Source: Bacteroidaceae bacterium
GTDB taxonomy: Bacteria; Bacteroidota; Bacteroidia; Bacteroidales; Bacteroidaceae
Assembly: GCA_017542145.1 (NCBI GenBank)
Contig: JAFXXQ010000041.1
Coordinates: 1 to 39,956, forward strand
Direction: 5' to 3'
Length of the DNA stretch: 39,956 bases
Shown in pieces: positions 29,455 through 36,636 of the stretch; positions within the stretch are counted from its first letter, which is position 1, and every line of letters begins with the position of its first letter. Position numbers and translations under genes: made by a program. A model generated the notes under the pieces. That model was given only the letters and a program-made list of their open reading frames with translations, was not told where the DNA came from and did not search any database.

Positions 29455-32382
29455 ATGAAAAAGATGATACTTCTCACGCTTCTCGTCGTCGCGCAGGCAG
29501 TGGCGCAGGCGCAGACAAAAGCGGCGGTTGACGTGGTGCTGAAGACGTGGCTGCGCGACTACGAGCCCGAGGGCTGCCGCACAGGCCGTTTCAAGCTGGT
29601 GAAGACGGAGCTCGATGCCGAGGCCAGGACGTTCGACATCCATGTGAACGATGCCTTCGGCGAACAGCCCTTCCGCCCGGAGAGCGTTGATCAGATATAC
29701 AATGACATCCGCGCCCTGCTGCCGACGGTGATGAAGCGCTACCGGCTGACGGTGTGGGTAGGCGAAACCCCCATTGAGGAGCTGGTGCCCAGCCGCTTCC
29801 GCAAGAAGCGTGACCCCGCACGCCTCTGGACAAAGGCCGAGGACAGCCGCACGGCGGCACCGTGGGTAGTGCCGACGTCGCGCCCTTTCGAAATCACCGA
29901 GGGGCTGCAGGGACGACACCTTGCCATTAACGCCAGTCACGGACTCTACTACCGTCAGGAGAAAGGGATGTGGGACTGGCAGCGCCCGGCGCTCTTCTGC
30001 ACCCGCGAGGACCTGCTCACGCAATCGTTTGTCTATCCCTACCTGATTCCCATGCTGGAGAATGCCGGCGCCGTGGTGTTCACCACCCGCGAACGCGACT
30101 ATCAGACGCACGAGGTTATCATCGACAATGACCCTCACACGACGGAGGAAGGGCTCTACATAGAGGAGCACAGCGGCATAGGCGGCTGGAGCGACAACGC
30201 CGAGGGCTTCGGCACGCCCGACAAGGCGCTGGCCGACCACGACAACCCCTTCGCCACGGGCACGGCGCGCTATGCACAGACGGTACGGGGCCGCCGGCAG
30301 CCCACTGCCGCTGCCATCTGGATGCCATGCATCCCCGCCGCAGGGCGCTATTCGGTGTATGTCTCCTACACCTCCTGTCCGGCCAGCGTGAGCGATGCCC
30401 ACTATACCGTGGTCCACAAGGGCGTGGCGTCGCACTTCACCGTCAACCAGCAGATGGGTGGCGGCACATGGGTCTACCTCGGTACCTTCGACTTCGACGA
30501 GGGCACTACCACATCGAACCTGATTGCCCTCACCAACGAGAGTGCACAGAACGGCGTGGTTAGTGCCGATGCCGTCCGCTTCGGCGGGGGCATGGGCAGC
30601 GTCATGCGCGGGACAGAGAACGACAGCCAGACGCTGAGCGGACAACCCCGCTGGATGGAGGGTGCACGCTACTGGACACACTATGCCGGATACCCCTACG
30701 AAGTCTATGGCAACAAGAATAGTCAGCACGACTATAACGAGGACATCAACTCCCGCTCGCTGGCATCGAACCTGTTGGCAGGAGGCTCGGTCTATCTGCC
30801 TGACAGCGTGGGTCGCGGCGTACCGCTGGAACTCGCGTTCGCCCTACATACCGATGCCGGCATCGATACGCTGGGCATCGTCGGCACCCTAGGCATCTGC
30901 ACCACCGACTACCACGACGGCCTGTTGGGCAACGGACGGCTTGTGCGCCTGACGTCACGCGACCTCGTCGATGAGGTGATGAGTAGTGTGACGGAGGATC
31001 TCCGGCGTACCATTAGTGCCGATTGGACACGCCGCGGCATCTGGGACCGCAACTACAGCGAGAGCCGCGTCTTCGACGGCCCCTCGGTGTTGCTGGAGCT
31101 GCTGGCCCATCAGAACTTCAACGATATGCGGCTGGCGCACGACCCGCACTTCAAGTTCCTCGCTTCGCGTGCCATCTACAAAGGGCTGCTGCGTTATGTG
31201 GCCACCATGCACGGCGAGGGCTATACCGTGCAGCCCCTTCCGCCCGACCATCTGATGCTGGTGCCCGACGGGGGAGAGCGGCGCTTCCGCCTCTCGTGGG
31301 AGGCCGTGGAGGACGTGCTGGAGCCCACGGCACAGCCTGCCGGCTATGTGGTCTATACCCGTGTGGACAACGGCGATTTCGACGACGGACGCCTCGTCCG
31401 CGCCAATCATCTCCACGTCGATCTGGAGCCCGACCGCCTCTATAGCTTCCGCGTGACGGCTGTCAACAAGGGAGGCGAGAGCTTCCCGTCAGAGACGCTT
31501 GCCGCAGGCTGTCCGCTGGAGACGCGGGGCAGCGTGCTTGTCATCAATGGCTTCCAGCGCCTCAGCGGACCCGCCGTGGTCAGCAAGGCCGACAGCGTGG
31601 GCTTCGACCTGCATCGCGACCCCGGGGTCCCCTACATCAGCACCACCGCCTTCTGCGGCTATCAACACGACTGGAACCCCGCCTCCATGCGTCTGGGCCC
31701 CGGAGGCAGCACCGTTGGCACGTCCGACGATGAGTTGATAGGGCAGACGCTCTGCGGCAACACGTTCGACTTCGCTGCCGTCCATGGTGCTGCCATCATG
31801 GCGTCGGGCTACACGTTTGCCTCTGTCTCACGCGAGTGCTTCGAAGAGGGGCTGGTCAATCCCGCCTCCTACCGCATCGTAGATCTTTACACAGGGCTTC
31901 AGAACGGCGATGTGCTGACAGACGCTCTGCGCCAGCGCCTTTCCACCTATCTGCTCAGCGGCGGCAACCTGCTGCTCAGTGGCTCGTACCTCGGCAAAGC
32001 GGCGCAGGGGAATACCTCCGTCCGCGTATTTCTCCATGACCTTCTCGGCTGCCGGTTCGTGAAGGAAAACCGCAACGCCGCTGATGCCCATGTCAGGCTA
32101 GCGCATAATCCCTTGCATAAGGAAGGAGAGCCACTCTCGCTTCCCCGCACCTGGAATCCCTCCGTCTACCCTGTTGTGGCACCTGAGGTGATGGCTCCCG
32201 CCCAACCGTCGGAAGCCAGCTTCGAGCTCTTTTCCTACGACAGCCAGCAGCCCGCTGCCGTAGCCAACAGCGCAGCTAACTACCGCTCGGTAGTCCTCGG
32301 CTTCCCCCTCGAGGCTGCCGGCACCCCCGCTACTCGTGCATCGACCATGTCGCTACTGCTCCAATGGCTCACCACAAGATAA
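29455..32382 (+). CDS. Secreted amidase_3-like protein with inserted golvesin domain, FN3 and C-terminal domain
   Basis: A 975-aa exported protein (signal MILLTLLVVAQAVAQAQ; start ATG 29455, MKKMILL). It is like Bacteroidetes proteins often named 'xanthan lyase', but the catalytic-looking part is a zinc N-acetylmuramoyl-L-alanine amidase fold. His162 (NASHGLYY), Glu185 (CTREDLL), His465 (ALHTDAG) and Glu548 (VLLELLAHQN) occupy the positions of the amidase zinc ligands and catalytic Glu. Between the first and second halves, residues about 270-400, sits a golvesin-like domain (IPAAGRYSVYVSYT, GTWVYLGTFDFDEG). An FN3 domain follows (about 595-685, FRLSWEAVEDV to FRVTAVNKGGES). The last 280 residues (VLVINGFQRLSGPA, LLSGGNLLLSGSYLG) resemble a Rossmann/GATase-like domain. 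Cell-wall or polysaccharide target is inferred only. Confidence 0.82.
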   Translation: MKKMILLTLLVVAQAVAQAQTKAAVDVVLKTWLRDYEPEGCRTGRFKLVKTELDAEARTFDIHVNDAFGEQPFRPESVDQIYNDIRALLPTVMKRYRLTVWVGETPIEELVPSRFRKKRDPARLWTKAEDSRTAAPWVVPTSRPFEITEGLQGRHLAINASHGLYYRQEKGMWDWQRPALFCTREDLLTQSFVYPYLIPMLENAGAVVFTTRERDYQTHEVIIDNDPHTTEEGLYIEEHSGIGGWSDNAEGFGTPDKALADHDNPFATGTARYAQTVRGRRQPTAAAIWMPCIPAAGRYSVYVSYTSCPASVSDAHYTVVHKGVASHFTVNQQMGGGTWVYLGTFDFDEGTTTSNLIALTNESAQNGVVSADAVRFGGGMGSVMRGTENDSQTLSGQPRWMEGARYWTHYAGYPYEVYGNKNSQHDYNEDINSRSLASNLLAGGSVYLPDSVGRGVPLELAFALHTDAGIDTLGIVGTLGICTTDYHDGLLGNGRLVRLTSRDLVDEVMSSVTEDLRRTISADWTRRGIWDRNYSESRVFDGPSVLLELLAHQNFNDMRLAHDPHFKFLASRAIYKGLLRYVATMHGEGYTVQPLPPDHLMLVPDGGERRFRLSWEAVEDVLEPTAQPAGYVVYTRVDNGDFDDGRLVRANHLHVDLEPDRLYSFRVTAVNKGGESFPSETLAAGCPLETRGSVLVINGFQRLSGPAVVSKADSVGFDLHRDPGVPYISTTAFCGYQHDWNPASMRLGPGGSTVGTSDDELIGQTLCGNTFDFAAVHGAAIMASGYTFASVSRECFEEGLVNPASYRIVDLYTGLQNGDVLTDALRQRLSTYLLSGGNLLLSGSYLGKAAQGNTSVRVFLHDLLGCRFVKENRNAADAHVRLAHNPLHKEGEPLSLPRTWNPSVYPVVAPEVMAPAQPSEASFELFSYDSQQPAAVANSAANYRSVVLGFPLEAAGTPATRASTMSLLLQWLTTR

Positions 32383-32389
32383 TTGTTAA

Positions 32390-32413
32390 TTCTATAATTT
32401 TATAATCCTATAA
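32390..32413 (+). repeat. Three 8-bp tandem units ending at a start codon
   Basis: TTCTATAA, TTTTATAA, TCCTATAA, immediately followed by ATG 32414. This is a different octamer sequence from the GTTGACTT and TTTACAAC families but the same architecture. Confidence 0.75.
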
Positions 32414-32743
32414 ATGTACAGTATCCAAGCCAACAAGTCCGGCAGCCGCATCATAGCGGTCAGCGACCGGCATTTGCAGACCATTGTGAAGTATCACCTT
32501 TTCGATGGCCTTATCGGTAGCGTCGGCACGTGTGACGAGACGTCCCTTGACAAGCTCCGTTATACCGTCCGCTCCCTCATTCTCTCGCAGGCCGAGAGCG
32601 AGAGCACGCCCGATCAGAAAGCCGAAGTCAAAGATCTGCTCGACCTCTGCATGGACGTCCTCTACCATCCGGCCATGAAAGCTTACGGGCTGACGGGCCT
32701 TATCAAGACCTATAATGAGTGGGTGGCTTCCCACGTCGGTTAA
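32414..32743 (+). CDS. Small hypothetical protein upstream of ygiQ
   Basis: A 109-aa cytosolic protein, no signal peptide or membrane segment, no family recognised. The N-terminal half reads like a small alpha/beta fold (YSIQANKSGSRIIAVSDRHLQTIVKYHLF); the C-terminal half is helical and acidic (QKAEVKDLLDLCMDVLYHPAMK). It begins 31 nt after the amidase/golvesin stop, and three tandem octamers abut its ATG. Its 3' end overlaps the start of ygiQ by 29 nt, so the two are translated from one mRNA. Codon use matches its neighbours, which supports a real gene. Confidence 0.7.
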   Translation: MYSIQANKSGSRIIAVSDRHLQTIVKYHLFDGLIGSVGTCDETSLDKLRYTVRSLILSQAESESTPDQKAEVKDLLDLCMDVLYHPAMKAYGLTGLIKTYNEWVASHVG

Positions 32744-34535
32744 GGAACTGGAGCAGCGGGGCTGGGCTGTGGGCGAGCTGGACATTATCTTGTTCAGCGG
32801 CGATGCCTATGTCGACCACCCCTCGTTCGGCACGGCTGTCATAGGGCGTGTCCTTGAGGATGCGGGCTACAAGGTGGCCATCGTGCCCCAGCCCAATTGG
32901 CGTGACGACCTCCGCGACTTCCGCAAGCTGGGCCGTCCGCGGCTCTACTTCGGTGTCACGGCAGGCGTCATGGACTCCATGGTGAACAAGTATACCGCCG
33001 GACGCCGCCTCCGCAGCGAGGATGCCTACACCCCCGACGGCCGCCATGACCACCGCCCCGAATACCCCACCATCGTCTATACCCAGATTCTGAAGCGCCT
33101 CTATCCCGACGTTCCCGTTGTCCTCGGTGGCATCGAGGCTTCCATGCGCCGTCTGTCGCACTACGACTATTGGCAGGAGCGTGTCCGCCCCTCCATACTC
33201 GTCGATAGCGGTGCCGACTACCTTGTCTATGGCATGGGCGAAAAGCCGATGGTGGCCGTAGCGCGGGCGTTAGAGCAACAATTAGATGCAGACCGCCTAC
33301 AGCCTATTGACGGGTTGGCTCATGGCCTTGTGGACCTCCCCCAACTCGCTTACCTCACCTCCTCCTATGTGCCGCAGGCGGATGATGTGGTGCTGGCATC
33401 GCACGGGCAATGTTTGCGTGACAAGCGTGCCCATGCCGCCAACTTCCGTCTGATAGAGGAGGAGTCCAACGCCCTCCATGCCCGTCGCATCGTGCAGCAG
33501 GTGGGCGAGCGTTACGTCATCGTCAATCCGCCCTATCCCCCTATGACGACGGAGGAACTTGACCATGTTTACGAGCTGCCCTATACCCGTCAGCCCCATC
33601 CGCGCTATCAGGGCAAGCGCATCCCTGCCTACGAGATGATCCGCCACTCCGTCACCCTCCATCGGGGCTGCTTCGGGGGGTGCGCCTTCTGCACCATTTC
33701 TGCCCATCAGGGCAAGTTTATCGTCAGCCGCAGCAAGGAGAGCGTGCTGCGTGAGGTGGAGCAGATAACCCGTATGCCCGATTTCCGCGGCTACATCTCC
33801 GACCTCGGCGGCCCTTCGGCAAACATGTACCGCATGGGTGGCCGTGACACCTCGCTCTGTGAACGTTGCCGACGTCCTTCGTGCCTCCATCCCTCCATTT
33901 GCAAGAACCTCAATGCCGATCACGGTCCCCTCATCGACCTCTACCGTGCCGTCGATGCCCACCCTCTGGTGAAAAAGAGCTTCGTCGGCAGCGGCGTCAG
34001 ATACGACCTGATACTGCATGAAGGGGGAAAGACTGGCCTTGCCTATGCCCGCGAACTGATTACAAACCACGTCAGCGGACGCTTGAAAGTGGCGCCCGAG
34101 CACACGGCAGATAATGTTCTTCACATCATGCGTAAGCCTTCGTTCAGCCAGTTCGAGGAGTTCAAGCGTCTCTTCGACCGCATCTGCCGCGAAGCCGGGC
34201 TACGCCAACAGCTCATTCCCTATTTTATCAGCAGTCACCCCGGCTGCACAGCCGAGGACATGGCCGAGCTGGCCGTAACCACCCGTCGCCTCGACTTCCA
34301 CCTCGAGCAGGTGCAGGACTTCACCCCTACGCCCATGACTGTCAGCACCGAGATGTGGTACACCGGTCTCCACCCCTACACGCTGCGCCCTGTCTATAGC
34401 GCCCGCAGCCCGCAGGACAAGGCCGCCCAGCGTCGCTTCTTCTTCTGGTACAAGCCCGACGAACGCCGCGCCATCATCGAAGCCCTCCGCCGCATGGGGC
34501 GCCCTGACCTCATCCCCAAGCTCTTCGGACGATAA
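32715..34535 (+). CDS. ygiQ: YgiQ family radical SAM protein
   Basis: A 606-aa member of the UPF0313/YgiQ family, radical SAM enzymes of unknown reaction. The N-terminal half has the family opening WLPTSVKELEQRGW and FSGDAYVDHPSFG. The radical SAM core begins near residue 315 with HRGCFGGCAFCTIS, the CxxxCxxC motif for the 4Fe-4S cluster. A further Cys-rich segment follows (LCERCRRPSCLHPSIC, near 380), usual for YgiQ and possibly binding a second metal. HPGCTAEDM and the C-terminal domain RRFFFWYKPDERRAIIEALRRMGR complete it. Start ATG 32715 lies inside the upstream small gene; it aligns with the conserved N-terminus. Length is within the family range. Confidence 0.94.
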   Translation: MSGWLPTSVKELEQRGWAVGELDIILFSGDAYVDHPSFGTAVIGRVLEDAGYKVAIVPQPNWRDDLRDFRKLGRPRLYFGVTAGVMDSMVNKYTAGRRLRSEDAYTPDGRHDHRPEYPTIVYTQILKRLYPDVPVVLGGIEASMRRLSHYDYWQERVRPSILVDSGADYLVYGMGEKPMVAVARALEQQLDADRLQPIDGLAHGLVDLPQLAYLTSSYVPQADDVVLASHGQCLRDKRAHAANFRLIEEESNALHARRIVQQVGERYVIVNPPYPPMTTEELDHVYELPYTRQPHPRYQGKRIPAYEMIRHSVTLHRGCFGGCAFCTISAHQGKFIVSRSKESVLREVEQITRMPDFRGYISDLGGPSANMYRMGGRDTSLCERCRRPSCLHPSICKNLNADHGPLIDLYRAVDAHPLVKKSFVGSGVRYDLILHEGGKTGLAYARELITNHVSGRLKVAPEHTADNVLHIMRKPSFSQFEEFKRLFDRICREAGLRQQLIPYFISSHPGCTAEDMAELAVTTRRLDFHLEQVQDFTPTPMTVSTEMWYTGLHPYTLRPVYSARSPQDKAAQRRFFFWYKPDERRAIIEALRRMGRPDLIPKLFGR

Positions 34536-34662
34536 GAAAAAGGTCAAAGTGTCAACGGGCCGGCAAATAGACCAGTGGATGATGCCCGTAGCAACAAGTT
34601 GACCCCGCCCCCCCTTTTTGCTATTTTTTTCGGGTTTTTTATTGATTATTGTTTTTTTTCCG

Positions 34663-34670
34663 TATCTTTG
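34663..34670 (+). promoter_or_regulatory. -7 box of the zinc-ribbon operon
   Basis: TATCTTTG at 34663-34670, with TTG (34642-34644) 18 nt upstream as a possible -33 element. It leaves a leader of about 55 nt to ATG 34733 that contains the TAACTCA heptamers. Confidence 0.65.
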
Positions 34671-34696
34671 TGGGCGATTATCTTACACATATCATT

Positions 34697-34724
34697 TAGT
34701 TTATAACTCATAACTCATAATATA
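34697..34724 (+). repeat. Heptamer tract in the leader of the zinc-ribbon gene
   Basis: Two full 7-bp units TAACTCA, TAACTCA (34704-34717), with degenerate flanks (tagttta before, taatata after). In reverse complement the unit is TGAGTTA, the same heptamer family as the tract at 13675-13702. Confidence 0.55.
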
Positions 34725-34732
34725 GTATTGCC

Positions 34733-35479
34733 ATGTTACACAGTTTTACCAGAAATTACGACGATTTGTCCACCGATGCCGGCTTCCAGTACGAATTCCA
34801 TTGCGACTGCTGCGGCAACGGTTTTAAGTCCACCTTTCAGGAGTCATCCACCTACAACAATCGCAAGCGTGCCGAAGGTATAGGCCGAGGCGCTAATTTG
34901 CTAAACAACCTGTTTGGAGGCAAATTGAGCGGGCTCAGCAACGCCATCGAGAACGGAGCCAACATGCTCCGCGACCGTATGGAAGACCGTAGCCCCCAGT
35001 GGCGTAAGGAGCAGGAGAAGACCTTCGACGAGGCGCAGGAGGAAGTAAAGCCCATGTTCACCAAGTGCCCGTCGTGCAACAGCTGGGTCTGTTCCGACTG
35101 CTGGAACGAGGAGGAAGGCCTCTGCATCAACTGTGCCCCGCGTGAGAGCAGCTATGTAGCCAAGGCCCGCAGCCAGGCCATGCGCCGCAACATCGACGAG
35201 ATGGCAGAGACCGCCACCGTATGGCACGGCAAGCTCGAGGAGCGCACTACCATTTGCCCCCATTGCGGCAAGCCCGCCGGACAGGGCAAGTTCTGCAACA
35301 ACTGCGGCAAGCCCCTCAGCCTGCTCAAATGCCCTAACTGTGGCGCCATGGTGCAGCAGGGCACCAAGTTCTGTAGCGAGTGTGGCGCTCCCGTGGGCGG
35401 CAAGGCCGTTTGTCCCAAGTGCGGCCACGAGAACGAACCTGGCACCAAGTTCTGCGGCGAGTGCGGCACCAAACTGTAG
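34733..35479 (+). CDS. Multi-zinc-ribbon protein
   Basis: A 248-aa cytosolic protein with five cysteine clusters. An N-terminal CDCC near residue 25 may pair with the central TKCPSCNSWVCSDCW and LCINC (residues about 105-130). Three C-terminal C4 ribbons follow: CPHCG/CNNCG, CPNCG/CSECG and CPKCG/CGECG (about 175-247). Between the first two clusters is a Gly- and Asn-rich stretch (RGANLLNNLFGGKLSGLSN) and a charged helix. The repeated ribbons are of the double zinc-ribbon (DZANK-like) type, usually for protein or nucleic-acid contacts. Function unknown. Only 4 nt separate its stop from the next gene, so the two products probably work together. Confidence 0.8.
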   Translation: MLHSFTRNYDDLSTDAGFQYEFHCDCCGNGFKSTFQESSTYNNRKRAEGIGRGANLLNNLFGGKLSGLSNAIENGANMLRDRMEDRSPQWRKEQEKTFDEAQEEVKPMFTKCPSCNSWVCSDCWNEEEGLCINCAPRESSYVAKARSQAMRRNIDEMAETATVWHGKLEERTTICPHCGKPAGQGKFCNNCGKPLSLLKCPNCGAMVQQGTKFCSECGAPVGGKAVCPKCGHENEPGTKFCGECGTKL

Positions 35480-35483
35480 AGCC

Positions 35484-36488
35484 ATGAATGCCTCCGGCAC
35501 CTATTCGTGCAGACTGACTACAGGCCAGCATTCCGCACCTGTGACTTGTGCCATTGGCAGCGAGACGCTGGACATCACCAGCGCCCGAGAGAAGCAGAGT
35601 CTCAACTATGCCGACTTGCAGGATATCCGTCTGCTCAATTATCATCTTTTCCTGACCACAACCAAGGGCGAGCTGGAACTTTCGGAGTTGGGACACGATA
35701 CAGAGTCGTTTTTCGAGAATCTCTGGAACGCCTACATGCAACGTAGCAAGGAGTCCCTGTTCGCCGAGGGCACGCCCCTCTATAATGGTGAGGGTGACTA
35801 CACCTTTACCGAGCAGGGCGTTTCGCAGCATGGCATCGCTAAAATCGAACTGCTTGACGATGCACTCCTTCTCTGTCCGCACGACCACTTCGCCCGCCGC
35901 ATCCCCCTCTGTTTCACTTGTGAGCCCGTGGAGGAAAACTTCGGCATCACGCTCACCCTCGACACGGGTGACACGTACCGCTTCAGCCGTATCGGACGCG
36001 ACACCAGCGCCGTCTTTGAGAAGATGTGCAAGGCGCGCAAAACGGTTTCCCGCGAGTGGCAGCAGGCCCATCAAGAGCTTGACAGCCATTTGGACGAGCG
36101 GCTGGGCGAACGGCTGCACAACTATTGTCATATTCACGACTGCGGCTGCACCATGATTACTGGCCTCTATCGCCTTGGTGGCGACGGCTTTTGGTTCGCT
36201 GGCCTCAAGGAGGGCCGTGCTGCTGTGGAGCTCGTCACTCCCGAGCAGACGGCTACCTACCTCTATGCCTACGACACGGGCGACCGTGCCTTCGAATACG
36301 CCCTCCGTCACGCTATGGAGAGCGTAGGGCTGCATCGTGAGGTCATCTTCGCCGAGCTTTCCGATAAACCCCTTTATCAGATGACTGTCGACCGCAGCTA
36401 CCACCTCCGCTTCCTCCGCGACCACAACGTGAAGCGCATCATCCACAACGCCGCTTGGGATAAGAACATTTCCGAATTCTTTGGCTGA
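35484..36488 (+). CDS. Hypothetical protein paired with the zinc-ribbon protein
   Basis: A 334-aa cytosolic protein with no signal peptide, membrane helix or recognised family. ATG 35484 is chosen: it lies 4 nt after the upstream stop, whereas the longer frame runs inside the zinc-ribbon gene. Two similar beta-rich halves can be seen: residues about 1-95 (TLDITSAREKQSLNYADLQDIRLLNYHLFL, then ESFFENLWNAYMQRS) and about 110-190 (QHGIAKIELLDDALLLCPHD, then SAVFEKMCKARKT). Each has strands ending in a helix, reminiscent of PH-like folds; this is inference. The last third is alpha/beta (CGCTMITGLYRLGGDGFWFAGL). A hairpin (36506-36536) follows the stop. Confidence 0.75.
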   Translation: MNASGTYSCRLTTGQHSAPVTCAIGSETLDITSAREKQSLNYADLQDIRLLNYHLFLTTTKGELELSELGHDTESFFENLWNAYMQRSKESLFAEGTPLYNGEGDYTFTEQGVSQHGIAKIELLDDALLLCPHDHFARRIPLCFTCEPVEENFGITLTLDTGDTYRFSRIGRDTSAVFEKMCKARKTVSREWQQAHQELDSHLDERLGERLHNYCHIHDCGCTMITGLYRLGGDGFWFAGLKEGRAAVELVTPEQTATYLYAYDTGDRAFEYALRHAMESVGLHREVIFAELSDKPLYQMTVDRSYHLRFLRDHNVKRIIHNAAWDKNISEFFG

Positions 36489-36505
36489 TGTTTTTGGGCT
36501 TATCG

Positions 36506-36536
36506 TTTAACGAAAACCAGAGAATGGGTCGTTAAA
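36506..36536 (+). terminator. Hairpin after the zinc-ribbon operon
   Basis: TTTAACGA (36506-36513) pairs with TCGTTAAA (36529-36536) over a 15-nt loop, 18 nt after the stop codon. There is no T run right after it, so this is a weak or factor-assisted terminator. Confidence 0.5.
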
Positions 36537-36636
36537 TGTTAAATCTGAGGAAAAATGAGGCCTTTTAACATTTTTTATGGCAGTTGGGGGTATTTGATTT
36601 TCGTTCTCGAGGGTAATATATATATAAGGAAAGCCA

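Noticed and set aside
29350..30729. Minus-strand frame of 459 codons opposite the amidase/golvesin gene
   Set aside because: The plus strand carries a signal peptide and domain motifs; the antisense product has none.
34545..34570. Possible further GTTGACTT octamer tract after ygiQ (aggtcaaa, gtgtcaac)
   Set aside because: Only two weakly matching units; not distinguishable from chance.
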